From CAYOWK01 sp964407665 (lineage in GTDB: Bacteria > Pseudomonadota > Alphaproteobacteria > Caulobacterales > Hyphomonadaceae): a stretch of 60,040 nucleotides of DNA. The DNA lies in assembly GCA_964407665.1 (NCBI GenBank), contig CAYOWK010000025.1, positions 1-60,040 on the forward strand, written 5' to 3'. Under the pieces are notes generated by a model, which saw only the letters and a program-made list of their open reading frames with translations, was not told the origin of the DNA and searched no databases. The translations under genes and the position numbers were made by a program. Each line of letters begins with the position of its first letter. The stretch's first letter is position 1. Below, piece after piece: positions 1-7,704 of the stretch.

Positions 1-809
<809 letters not shown>

Positions 810-920
810 TTACGACACCCGCACGATTCTGCAATGGCGGGGCGTTTCGCCGGGGGGCCGAGCGAACCGCGGATGACCCTGCGCCGAAGCCACAGCCCCG
901 GCGCAGGGTCGGTTCAGGCT

Positions 921-1406
921 TCAGGCAGCGGCCGGCATCAGGCCGTGCTGGGAGAGGAAGGCTTTCCAGTTCGCCAGCGTAATGCGTTCCTTGTAGACGG
1001 CGGTCTGGGCCGGGTCGAGGAATTCGAGCATGAAGGCGTTGTCGATCCAGACCTCAACGAGGCTGAACAGGCCGCCGCCGCGCTCGCAGTGACGGGCTGT
1101 CCAGCCGGCCTTTTGGGCGATCTCGATGATCTCGGCTTCGGAGCGGTCCACGGCGATGGCGGCGTGGACTTCCGACAGGCGCCCTGCGGCGGGATCGGGC
1201 CGCCAGCCGCCTTCCTCATCGCCGGCGTGCAGGGTGTGGCCGCGCAGGACGACCTCGAAGTTGATCTCGCCATCGCCGCTCCAGGCGGTCCAGGCCTCAG
1301 GGCCTGCGGGCGGGAAGGGGACGCATTCTCCCTGCATGATGTCAGCAAGGATGCGAGCGGTCTGCGCCGGATTGTCGGCGCCGATCGACATATGGGCGAT
1401 CTGCAT
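921..1406 (-). CDS. VOC/glyoxalase-fold-like protein
   Basis: A 161-residue cytosolic protein with no signal peptide. It begins MQIAHMSIGADNPAQTA, a typical opening for the vicinal-oxygen-chelate fold (beta strand, then an Ala-rich helix), and carries HAAIAV and VEVWIDNAFMLEFLDP, where metal-ligand His and Glu residues of VOC enzymes would be expected. The substrate cannot be read from sequence. It lies 111 bp upstream of purL on the same strand. The fold assignment is by pattern only, so a non-enzymatic VOC relative is possible. Confidence 0.55.
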   Translation of the reverse strand: MQIAHMSIGADNPAQTARILADIMQGECVPFPPAGPEAWTAWSGDGEINFEVVLRGHTLHAGDEEGGWRPDPAAGRLSEVHAAIAVDRSEAEIIEIAQKAGWTARHCERGGGLFSLVEVWIDNAFMLEFLDPAQTAVYKERITLANWKAFLSQHGLMPAAA

Positions 1407-1549
1407 GGTTCGGACCTTTCTTTTCTGTTTTTCGGTCTGGCGTTGAGGAGCCGCAGCCCGTTTTCGGGTCAGCAGCTATCGATCCCGCCGGAGTGAGCCT
1501 CCGTGCAGGGCGATCGGGTGGGGAAGATGCGCGTATCAGGCGATAGGGG

Positions 1550-2188
1550 TCAGGATTTCGGCGGCTCCTTGTCGAGGAGCTTCGCGATGGCTTCCGAAGC
1601 GGCGAGGCCGGACTGGTCGGCGTCGAGGTTCCAGAAGTCCTTGAGGATAGCCCAGCCCCAGGCGCTGGAGATCAGCTGGACGATGGCCGTAGTGCGGGCG
1701 AGGGCGTCGCCTTCGAGGTCGGGGCGGGCTTCCCTGACGGCGTTGAGGTAGGCTTCCTGCCGTTCGGCGTTCACCGCCTTGCGCATTTCGAGGCCGGCCT
1801 GGCTAAAGGCGGAGGCGCGGATGGCCCCGGGCATGCGGTCGAAGCTCGCGAAGAGGGAATGGGGCAGGGCGAGGAGATCGGCCGCCGATTCGATGGGGCG
1901 GCCGGAGCCGACGCGCTTCTGCAGCTGGCCCCACCCGGCTTTGAGCAGGTCCTCGCGGGTGGCGAAGTGCCGGTACACCGTGCGCTCGGTGACGCCTGCA
2001 AAACGGGCCACTTCGGCTATCGTGAGCTGATCGAGGTCCTCGCTGTTGAGGATGTCGATCGCGGCGTCGAGGATACGCTCGCGCGTCAGCTCCTTGTGGG
2101 CGTCGCGGATCGAGCCGGGCCGGTCCTGGGACGCGGATCTGGCGGCGGGTTCGGGCGGAAGCTCTGCAGGCTTGGTGTCAGTTGTCAT
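1550..2188 (-). CDS. TetR/AcrR family transcriptional regulator
   Basis: A 212-residue TetR-type repressor. After a proline/alanine-rich leader of about 30 residues comes the helix-turn-helix domain: TRERILDAAIDIL, then IAEVARFAGVTERTVYRHF near residues 55-80, the family's recognition helix. The C-terminal half would be the ligand and dimer domain; its ligand is unknown. The ATG at 2188 lies inside a perfect palindrome (2185-2207) that also covers the likely -10 box, so autorepression is very likely. No divergent target is seen: the upstream gene, the RluB-type synthase, is on the same strand and ends at 2250. Other targets may be elsewhere. Confidence 0.9.
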   Translation of the reverse strand: MTTDTKPAELPPEPAARSASQDRPGSIRDAHKELTRERILDAAIDILNSEDLDQLTIAEVARFAGVTERTVYRHFATREDLLKAGWGQLQKRVGSGRPIESAADLLALPHSLFASFDRMPGAIRASAFSQAGLEMRKAVNAERQEAYLNAVREARPDLEGDALARTTAIVQLISSAWGWAILKDFWNLDADQSGLAASEAIAKLLDKEPPKS

Positions 2189-2207
2189 GTCATAATGTAT
2201 GACATGA
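2185..2207. promoter_or_regulatory. Perfect palindromic operator of the TetR regulator
   Basis: Arms TCATGTCATA (2185-2194) and TATGACATGA (2198-2207) are exact inverted repeats around the 3-nt centre ATG. The palindrome covers the tetR start codon (2186-2188) and the predicted -10 element. Symmetric sites of this size are typical of TetR dimers, so an autoregulatory operator is a strong inference, though binding is untested. Confidence 0.7.
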
Positions 2208-2225
2208 GTGCGACCCCTGTGTCAA
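2197..2225 (-). promoter_or_regulatory. Predicted sigma70-type promoter of the tetR gene
   Basis: On the minus strand, TTGACA (plus 2220-2225) and TCATAC (plus 2197-2202) are separated by 17 nt. A second TTGACA lies 2 nt upstream of the first box (2228-2233). Transcription would begin about 2 nt before the ATG, giving a leaderless or near-leaderless mRNA. The -10 box sits inside the palindrome, so repressor binding would block polymerase. Confidence 0.55.
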
Positions 2226-2249
2226 CGTGTCAATTCGGTTTGGCGCACA

Positions 2250-3020
2250 TCATCCCCGCGAGGCCGCCACCATTGCGTCGCGCTCGGTCTGGGTCATGGG
2301 GCGCCATTTTGCCTCCGGCAGATCGCCTAGTTCGACCGGCCCGATGCGGACGCGGAGCAGGTCATTCACGGACAGACCGACCAGCTCGCACATGCGGCGG
2401 ATCTGGCGGTTGCGGCCCTCGGTGAGGATGAAGCGCAGGACGTGGCTGTCTTCCTGCGTGATCTTCGCGGGGCGCAGCTGGCGGCCGTCGAGTTCGAGGC
2501 CGCGGCGCAGCAGCTGGATCTTGGCCCGGTCGACCTTTCCAGACACCGAGACGACGTATTCCTTGTCGATCAGGCTTTCCGGTCCGATCACCGCCTTGGC
2601 CAGCACGCCGTCCTCCGAGAGAATCAGAAGGCCGCGGCTGTCCTGGTCGAGCCGGCCGACGGGGGCCAGTTTCTGCTTGGGGCCGGGAATGCGCTCGGCG
2701 TGGCCGAACAGGTTCTCGCGGCGGACGAGCCGGAGAGCCGGGACCTGGTTGTCCTCCGCCTGTGCGGAAACAAAGCCGACAGGCTTGTGGATCACCACAG
2801 TCGCCTGACGGTCGAGATAGGCGGCGGCGCGGTCGGCGAGATTGAGCGTCTGGCCGGGCTCGATGCGGCGGCCGGCGTCGAGGACGCGCTGGCCGTCGAT
2901 GCTGACCATGCCGTCGGCGATCAGCTGGTCGGCTTCGCGGCGCGAACAGACGCCCGCCTGCGCGAGCCACTTGTTCACGCGTACCGGCTCGCCGCCATCA
3001 TATGTCTTTGTCCAGGCCAT
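2250..3020 (-). CDS. RluB/RsuA-family rRNA pseudouridine synthase
   Basis: A 256-residue enzyme that isomerises uridine to pseudouridine in rRNA. It has an N-terminal S4 RNA-binding domain (RVNKWLAQAGVCSRREADQLI, first 35 residues), then the catalytic domain with GRLDQDSRGLLILSEDG, whose Asp after GRL is the catalytic residue of the RsuA/RluB/E/F class, and EGRNRQIRRMCE near the C-terminus. The family's usual length is 240-300. The frame is open further upstream, but the ATG at 3020 (MAWTKTYDGG) starts just before the S4 domain and leaves room for the divergent gene at 3123. RluB (23S) is more likely than RsuA, but this is not proven. Confidence 0.9.
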   Translation of the reverse strand: MAWTKTYDGGEPVRVNKWLAQAGVCSRREADQLIADGMVSIDGQRVLDAGRRIEPGQTLNLADRAAAYLDRQATVVIHKPVGFVSAQAEDNQVPALRLVRRENLFGHAERIPGPKQKLAPVGRLDQDSRGLLILSEDGVLAKAVIGPESLIDKEYVVSVSGKVDRAKIQLLRRGLELDGRQLRPAKITQEDSHVLRFILTEGRNRQIRRMCELVGLSVNDLLRVRIGPVELGDLPEAKWRPMTQTERDAMVAASRG

Positions 3021-3122
3021 CGTCCCAGCTAGCCGGAGATTGCGGGTTTGCGAAGGGGGCTGTTTGCAGCCGGCGAGCGTATCCGCTCTCGCAATCAGCT
3101 GCGGGGGCGCTACATTGGGTGC

Positions 3123-3545
3123 ATGCGATATGTCTGCGATGCGCCGCGCGGCCGGACCTGGTTCTCGATGGAGACCCAGGCTGAAGCCGACAGGGAGAGC
3201 GAGGCCATGCGCCACGCGGTCGCCAAGCATTTCCAGCGCGCGGTGGATGCAGCCCGGATGTCCTACCGGCCCCGCGAGGGGCTGGCGGCGTTTGAGCGCG
3301 ACATCGGACTCAAGGATCACATTGCCCGGACAGCCCCGGTTTTTCTCACATTGCGGGATGCGGAGGGCAATCCGCTGGCGACCGCCATGCTGCCCTCCGT
3401 CTCAGCGCCAAAGGACCGGTTCCGCGCCATCATCGTCGGGCCGGCGAACAGCGATCCCTACGCAGGGCACGCAGACGCGATTGCGGCGCTCGGCGCGCAT
3501 TTCGGCCTCTTGCTGCCCCGCGAGACCTGCTTCCCCTACGCGTGA
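3123..3545 (+). CDS. Conserved hypothetical protein
   Basis: A 140-residue soluble protein with no signal peptide that I do not recognise. The start MRYVCDAPRGRTWF was chosen over an earlier in-frame ATG at 3048 because the earlier stretch looks like non-coding DNA between two divergent genes. The C-terminal part (LTLRDAEGNPLATAMLPS, IIVGPANSDPYAG, then a closing GLLLPRETCFPYA) has coding-like composition. It is divergent from the pseudouridine synthase and convergent with the DUF1428 gene, from which it is separated by only 6 bp. No operon partner is seen. Confidence 0.55.
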   Translation: MRYVCDAPRGRTWFSMETQAEADRESEAMRHAVAKHFQRAVDAARMSYRPREGLAAFERDIGLKDHIARTAPVFLTLRDAEGNPLATAMLPSVSAPKDRFRAIIVGPANSDPYAGHADAIAALGAHFGLLLPRETCFPYA

Positions 3546-3551
3546 CCGCGC

Positions 3552-3899
3552 TCAGGCTTCGTTGATCGATTCGAAGCCGCCGAAGATCATGCGTTTGCCG
3601 TCGTAAGGCATCTGCAGGGCGCTCATCTCCGAATCCTGCATGACGCCGCCCCATCCCGCATCGTGCGCCTCCTTGTCGGCCCAGATCACCCAGCCGAATG
3701 AGACGGTTTCGTCCGGGGTCGCCTGCACGGCGCGGATCAGGTCTGTCTGCTTGCCGGCCGGAACTTCGACGCCCCAGGTGTCTACGACCGCCAGCGCGCC
3801 ATGGCGCCGGAAGATTTTTCCGACTGCCTTGCAGTAGGAGATGTACTCTTCCTTGCGGCTGGTCGGGACTGCGACCACCACGCCATCGATATAGCTCAT
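3552..3899 (-). CDS. DUF1428 family protein (YbaA-like)
   Basis: A 115-residue dimeric ferredoxin-like-fold protein of the DUF1428 family. Typical family segments are MSYIDGVVVAVP at the start, EEYISYCKAVGKIFRRHGAL, a VDTWGVEVP stretch, and the ending MPYDGKRMIFGGFESI. Its biochemical role is unknown. The start is set by a good ribosome-binding site (AAGGAG, 9-10 nt before the ATG at 3899). It is transcribed away from the HxlR regulator across a 61-bp gap, so HxlR control of this gene is the obvious model. Confidence 0.88.
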   Translation of the reverse strand: MSYIDGVVVAVPTSRKEEYISYCKAVGKIFRRHGALAVVDTWGVEVPAGKQTDLIRAVQATPDETVSFGWVIWADKEAHDAGWGGVMQDSEMSALQMPYDGKRMIFGGFESINEA

Positions 3900-3948
3900 C
3901 TCTAGGGTCTCCTTCTTCGCGACGATTGAACGCTCTCTCATTTGGTCC

Positions 3949-3971
3949 TATAACGCAACTATGACGTTACA
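3949..3971. promoter_or_regulatory. Candidate HxlR operator (imperfect palindrome)
   Basis: TATAACG (3949-3955) and CGTTACA (3965-3971) form a 7-bp inverted repeat with one mismatch and a 9-nt spacer, centred on base 3960 and spanning the hxlR start codon. The size fits the dimer sites of winged-helix HxlR repressors. Its position between divergent genes suggests control of both. Confidence 0.45.
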
Positions 3972-4662
3972 AAAAATAACTCAATCGACGGGGCGACACT
4001 ACGACGACGCCTGCGCCACGGCCCATGCGCTGGACCTGATCGGCGATCGCTGGGCGCTGCTGGTGATCCGGGAGCTGATGTTCGGGCCGCGGCGTTTCTC
4101 GGATCTGCGCGGCGACCTGAACGGGATCAGCGCCAATGTGCTGACCCAGAGGCTTGAGCAGCTCGAAGCGGCCGGCATCGTGCTGCGCCGGAAGCTTCCG
4201 CCGCCTGCGAGCGTTCAGGTCTACGAGCTGACGGAGTGGGGTCTTGAGGTCGAGCCGGTAATCCTTGCCATCGGCCGCTGGGGCGTGCGTTCGCCGCTCC
4301 ACGATCCGACCCTGCCGTTGAGCGCCGTCGGGCTGATGATGTCATTCCGAGCCAAGTTCGAGCCGGAAAGAGCAAGGGCGGTGGATGTCTCGCTGGCCTT
4401 CCGGTTTGGCCCCAACGACTTCCATGCCGTAGTGGTCGATGGGCGTCTCCAGACCGGGCGCGGCGCCCCGGACCATGCTGACGTCTCCGTCTCAGGCGAT
4501 CCCGGGGCGTTTGCGGGCCTTGCCTATGCCAAGCTTCCGCTTGCCGACCTGGAGTCGGCGGGCGCGCTGAGCATCACCGGCGACCGCCGGGCGCTGGCGA
4601 GGTTTGTACGGCTGTGGGAGATGCCGCCGAAGGCGCCGCTGCCTGCCGTCAACGCGGGGTAA
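3961..4662 (+). CDS. HxlR-family winged-helix regulator with C-terminal extension
   Basis: A 233-residue regulator. Residues 15-110 are a classic HxlR domain: CATAHALDLIGDRWALLVIRELMFGPRRFSDLR, then the recognition region ISANVLTQRLEQLEAAGIV. Cys18 lies at the position used by several HxlR proteins, such as YodB-type, to sense quinones or thiol stress. The C-terminal 110 residues resemble an SCP2-like ligand-binding extension, longer than the minimal 110-120-residue family. It starts only 61 bp from the divergent DUF1428 gene. The 3' end overlaps the convergent BLUF gene by 14 bp. Confidence 0.9.
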   Translation: MTLQKITQSTGRHYDDACATAHALDLIGDRWALLVIRELMFGPRRFSDLRGDLNGISANVLTQRLEQLEAAGIVLRRKLPPPASVQVYELTEWGLEVEPVILAIGRWGVRSPLHDPTLPLSAVGLMMSFRAKFEPERARAVDVSLAFRFGPNDFHAVVVDGRLQTGRGAPDHADVSVSGDPGAFAGLAYAKLPLADLESAGALSITGDRRALARFVRLWEMPPKAPLPAVNAG

Positions 4663-5071
4663 TGCCCGAGGTGCGGACGAGTTCGGACAGGAAGGCGAGC
4701 GTCGAGCGGCCCGAGGCCTCGAACGGGTCGAGCTTCGAGCGCGTGAAGTACTTCAGGAGCAGGGCCGGATTGGTGCGGGCGATGTTCACCTGACCCATCG
4801 TCCAGGCGCCGAACTCGCGCTCCTGGATTTCCTCATAGACCAGCAGGCGGACCTGCTCGTGGCGGCCGTCGCGGACAATGGCGTTGTAGAGGTCGCAGAC
4901 TTCCTCGCGGCCGCCTTCGAGAACCTGGATGAAGACGTCATCGGCCACACACAGAAGGCCCGTGATGCCAAGCGCCGGATTGTTGCGCCGCGACTGGTCG
5001 AGGATTTCGTCGAGCGAGGCGCCGTCCAGGGACTGGGCGGCGCGGCTGGCGTAGAGGCAACGGACGAGCAT
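4649..5071 (-). CDS. Short BLUF-domain blue-light photoreceptor
   Basis: A 140-residue stand-alone BLUF (blue light using FAD) protein. The flavin-pocket residues keep exactly the AppA spacing: Tyr7, Asn31 (Tyr+24), Gln49 (Asn+18), Trp90 and Met92, in LYASR, RNNPALGITG, FIQVLEG and FGAWTMG. Residues 1-95 are the sensor; residues 96-140 would be the capping helices. No output domain is present, so it probably signals by protein contact. It lies 17 bp after folE and is likely the last gene of an SDR-folE-BLUF operon. The family and photochemistry are well established; the partner is unknown. Confidence 0.93.
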   Translation of the reverse strand: MLVRCLYASRAAQSLDGASLDEILDQSRRNNPALGITGLLCVADDVFIQVLEGGREEVCDLYNAIVRDGRHEQVRLLVYEEIQEREFGAWTMGQVNIARTNPALLLKYFTRSKLDPFEASGRSTLAFLSELVRTSGITPR

Positions 5072-5088
5072 GTGCGTATTCCGGTCGA

Positions 5089-5871
5089 TCAGGACTTGAT
5101 GTTGATGAGGGCGAGGAATTCGCGGCGCAGGGCAGGGTCCTTCAGGAAGGCGCCGCGCATGACGGAGTTGATCATCTTCGTCTCGTTGTCCTTCACGCCC
5201 CGCCAGTGCATGCAGAAGTGATCCGCCTCCATGACAACGGCGAGGCCGTCGGGCCGCACCTTGCTCATGAGCAGGTCCGCGACCTGTGTGATGGCCTCTT
5301 CCTGGATCTGCGGGCGTGACATCACCCATTCGGCGAGTCGCGAGTACTTCGACAGGCCGATCAGGTTGGAGTGCTCGTTCGGCATGAGGCCGATCCAGAG
5401 GCGGCCCATGATGGGGCAGAAATGGTGGCTGCAGGCGCTGCGGACCGTGATCGGGCCGACGATCATCAGCTCGTTGAGGGATTCGACGTTGGGAAATTCC
5501 GTAACGGCGGGCTGGCCGACATAGCGGCCCCGGAATACTTCGGTCAGGTACATCTTGGCGACGCGCCGGGCAGTTTCCTGCGTGTTGTGGTCGCTGTCGG
5601 TGTCAATGACGAGGCTTTCGAGCACGCCCTTGAACTTGCCTTCGACCTCCTCGAGCAGGGCTTCGAGTTCGCCCGCCTCCAGGAAGGCGGAGATATTGTC
5701 GTTGGCGTGGAAGCGGCGCTTCGCCTTGCGGATGCGCGCGCGGATGCGGGCCGATACGGGCTCGGCGGCGTCGGCGGGTTTGCGGGGCAGTTTTCCAGAG
5801 TCGTCCATGTCCGGCTCGCTATGCGGTCTTTCGGGGTGTTGTGCCGGTCCTTGCGGCTTTCGGGAAGTCAA
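5089..5871 (-). CDS. folE: GTP cyclohydrolase I
   Basis: Converts GTP to 7,8-dihydroneopterin triphosphate, the first step of pterin and folate synthesis. In the 260-residue reading, zinc ligands are Cys147, His150 and Cys220, catalytic His218 is in ADHFCMHWRGV, the GTP-phosphate contacts are in GLSKYSR (172-178), and the guanine-recognising Glu is in QIQEE (about 191). The usual CEHH motif is CSHH here. I chose the TTG at 5871, which overlaps the SDR stop and has AGGAGA 7 nt upstream; an in-frame ATG at 5808 would give 239 residues and lose a Pro-rich leader. Its position between SDR and BLUF suggests a light-linked pterin role, possibly as a second folE copy. Confidence 0.93.
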   Translation of the reverse strand: MTSRKPQGPAQHPERPHSEPDMDDSGKLPRKPADAAEPVSARIRARIRKAKRRFHANDNISAFLEAGELEALLEEVEGKFKGVLESLVIDTDSDHNTQETARRVAKMYLTEVFRGRYVGQPAVTEFPNVESLNELMIVGPITVRSACSHHFCPIMGRLWIGLMPNEHSNLIGLSKYSRLAEWVMSRPQIQEEAITQVADLLMSKVRPDGLAVVMEADHFCMHWRGVKDNETKMINSVMRGAFLKDPALRREFLALINIKS

Positions 5872-6608
5872 AAGGGAATCTCCTGTCCGTCGTACGCCAG
5901 AAGGCGGCCGGACTGCTGGGCTGTTACGGTATCAATGACGGTCAACAGACGGCGGGCGGCGTCGTCCGCCGAGAACAGCTTGTCGGAGGAAACGCCGGCC
6001 TGGAAGGGCTTTGACAGCGGCGTGTCGACGGTACCGGGATGCAGCGTGACGCAGGCCGCGGCAGGACTTGTCCGCGCGAGTTCCACGGCAAGTGTGCGGA
6101 TGAGCATGTTCAGTGCGGCTTTCGAGGCGCGATAACCATGCCAGCCGCCCAGCCTGTTGTCCTCGATGGAGCCGACCCGCGCCGAGAGTGCTGCAAAAAC
6201 AGGCCGGGCCGATCGCGCCAGCAGAGGAAGCGTGTGCTTGCCGATCAGCGCGGGCCCAATAGCGTTCACGGCGTAAAGAGAGTGGAGCGCGGACGCATCA
6301 AGGGAGCGCCAGGATTTCTCGGGTCTGACGCCGTCTGCGTGAAGCATGCCGGTCGCTACGATGACCAGATCGAGAGTTCCGGCTGCGGCGATGCCCGAGG
6401 CGGCGTCGCGGATCGAGTTCTCGCGGGTAAGGTCGAATTCAAAAGGGTGCGTGGCAGGTGCGTACACCTCGGGCAACGTGCGGGCGCCCGCATGCACGGC
6501 GGCGCAGCGGGGATCGGCTTCCAGAAGCCGGACGAAGGCGGACCCTATCCCGCCTCGCGCGCCAAACACGGCGGCGCGGTAACCATCTGGCATTGAGGCG
6601 AGGCTCAT
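5868..6608 (-). CDS. Short-chain dehydrogenase/reductase (CsgA/C-factor-like)
   Basis: A 246-residue NAD(P)-dependent SDR. The Rossmann motif is GARGGIG near residue 17, the catalytic Ser is in FAALSARVGS, and the Tyr-Lys pair is in YRASKAALN. The usual NAG is replaced by ATG in VIVATGML. The 3' end overlaps folE by 4 bp, so the two are translationally coupled. In other bacteria SDRs of this type occur beside folE and photolyase/cryptochrome genes, so pteridine reduction is plausible but unproven. The divergent neighbour is DUF2256. Confidence 0.9.
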   Translation of the reverse strand: MSLASMPDGYRAAVFGARGGIGSAFVRLLEADPRCAAVHAGARTLPEVYAPATHPFEFDLTRENSIRDAASGIAAAGTLDLVIVATGMLHADGVRPEKSWRSLDASALHSLYAVNAIGPALIGKHTLPLLARSARPVFAALSARVGSIEDNRLGGWHGYRASKAALNMLIRTLAVELARTSPAAACVTLHPGTVDTPLSKPFQAGVSSDKLFSADDAARRLLTVIDTVTAQQSGRLLAYDGQEIPF

Positions 6609-6677
6609 GTGCGCGCCGTCCCCGGGCGGGGGTGGTGCGATCCGGGGAGGGGCCGGGGGCGTAAAACGGGGGGATCA

Positions 6678-6700
6678 GTAACAGGCATTGTCCCTGATAC
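6678..6700. promoter_or_regulatory. Candidate operator between the SDR-folE-BLUF operon and DUF2256
   Basis: GTAACAGG (6678-6685) and CCTGATAC (6693-6700) are 8-bp inverted arms with one mismatch around a 7-nt spacer. The site lies in the 136-bp divergent region and could serve both directions. The regulator is unknown; no MerR/LitR-type gene is in the window. Confidence 0.35.
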
Positions 6701-6744
6701 GCAGGCGGGTCTGGTCTGGCCCAGTTGCAGGAGTGTTTTTCTCC

Positions 6745-6915
6745 ATGGCGCGGCGCCAGCACACGCGGAAGCCGGGGTTGGGCGACCTCGGTAAGTCACA
6801 CCTGCCGTCCAAGGCGTGTGCGACCTGCGGTCGCCCTTTCGCGTGGCGGAAGAAGTGGGCCGCCTGCTGGGATGAGGTGAAGTACTGCTCGGACCGCTGC
6901 CGGGCGAGGGGCTGA
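6745..6915 (+). CDS. DUF2256 small zinc-ribbon-like protein
   Basis: A 56-residue basic protein that ends in the DUF2256 signature: LPSKACATCGRPFAWRKKWA followed by WDEVKYCSDRCR. The two CxxC/CxxxC pairs suggest a zinc knuckle. Function is unknown, but the family is often found with cryptochrome/photolyase genes. The start ATG at 6745 has an AGGAG about 12 nt upstream. An earlier in-frame ATG at 6688 would add a stretch that is not family-like. It is divergent from the SDR-folE-BLUF operon. Confidence 0.85.
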   Translation: MARRQHTRKPGLGDLGKSHLPSKACATCGRPFAWRKKWAACWDEVKYCSDRCRARG

Positions 6916-7000
6916 CGGTTCGGCGGGCGCAGCTGACCTGAATCAAGACGATGGGCCTTGCCGGGCCAGAGACTGCCGCTTCAAGCAAGGCGGACCTCGA

Positions 7001-7156
7001 ATGTCGCAGACCCAGTCAGACGCAGATGCGGCCAAGGCGCGTCAGGCGAACGCAGACGCTGCTGCTGCGATCAGGATGCTGGCGGTGAAGGCGGCGGTGT
7101 TCATCGGTGTGCCGCTCATCGCGGCGCTGATCACGGTGTTTGTGGTTCTAGGCTAG
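7001..7156 (+). CDS. Small single-pass membrane protein, hypothetical
   Basis: A 51-residue predicted protein with an acidic, Ala/Gln-rich N-terminus (MSQTQSDADAAKARQ) followed by one hydrophobic helix (residues about 26-50, VFIGVPLIAALITVFVVLG). The topology and composition look like a real small membrane protein. A weak AAGG lies about 11 nt upstream of the ATG. It follows DUF2256 on the same strand by 85 bp. I do not recognise the family. Confidence 0.5.
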   Translation: MSQTQSDADAAKARQANADAAAAIRMLAVKAAVFIGVPLIAALITVFVVLG

Positions 7157-7162
7157 CGGCTA

Positions 7163-7232
7163 CGCCCCCACTGTTCCGCAGCCAATTTCATCGGCTGCGC
7201 CCCCACTGTTCTGCAGCCGATTTCATCGGCTG
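7163..7232. repeat. Two tandem 35-bp copies, each containing a hairpin
   Basis: Units 7163-7197 and 7198-7232 are near-identical. The second contains a perfect dyad, GCAGCCGAT / ATCGGCTGC around TTC (7213-7233); the first has one mismatch in its stem. The array lies between convergent genes and covers the last codons of the haemoglobin gene. A role in transcription termination is possible. Confidence 0.75.
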
Positions 7233-7618
7233 CGCATGGCCCCGGCGAGACGTGCGAAGGCGGTCCTTAGCTGGGCGGCGACATCCAGAGGGACGCCCGT
7301 CTCCTCCATTGCCTGGTTCATGCAGACCAGCCACTGGCGCGTTTCGTCTGGTCCGAAGGACAGGGAGCGGTGCAGGCTCATGATGCAGGGCCTGTCTTCG
7401 CGCATGAACCAGTCGCGCGGGCCGCCCATCCAGCCGCGCAGGAAATCCGCGAGCTGTTCCGTTACAACGGTCAGATCGTCGGCGTGCATGGCGCGGATGC
7501 CGGCGACGTCGGGCCGCTCCGTCATGATCTGGTAGAAGCGGGCGGCCAGCCGCCGGATGGGCTCGTCGCCGCCGATCAGCGCATAGGGGCTGGCTTCGGC
7601 AATGGCTGTCTCGGTCAT
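7223..7618 (-). CDS. Group II truncated haemoglobin
   Basis: A 131-residue 2-on-2 globin. Features are SPYALIGGDEPIRRLAARFY near the N-terminus, the MHADDL and FLRGWMGGPRDWF segments typical of group II, and a proximal-His candidate in SLHRSLSF. Such proteins bind O2 or NO in the cytosol and are linked to oxidative or nitrosative stress or respiration. I start at the ATG at 7618; an upstream in-frame ATG at 7645 would add only nine residues. The final codons lie within the 35-bp duplication. It lies upstream of the YpfJ-type gene on the same strand. Confidence 0.85.
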   Translation of the reverse strand: MTETAIAEASPYALIGGDEPIRRLAARFYQIMTERPDVAGIRAMHADDLTVVTEQLADFLRGWMGGPRDWFMREDRPCIMSLHRSLSFGPDETRQWLVCMNQAMEETGVPLDVAAQLRTAFARLAGAMRSR

Positions 7619-7704
7619 GGCGCGGCCTCCGGCATGGGGCCGCAAGACTAGCGCTGCGATATGCTCGGGCCTTGATCCGGCGCAAGCGGTCTGCGTGGCG
7701 GGTT

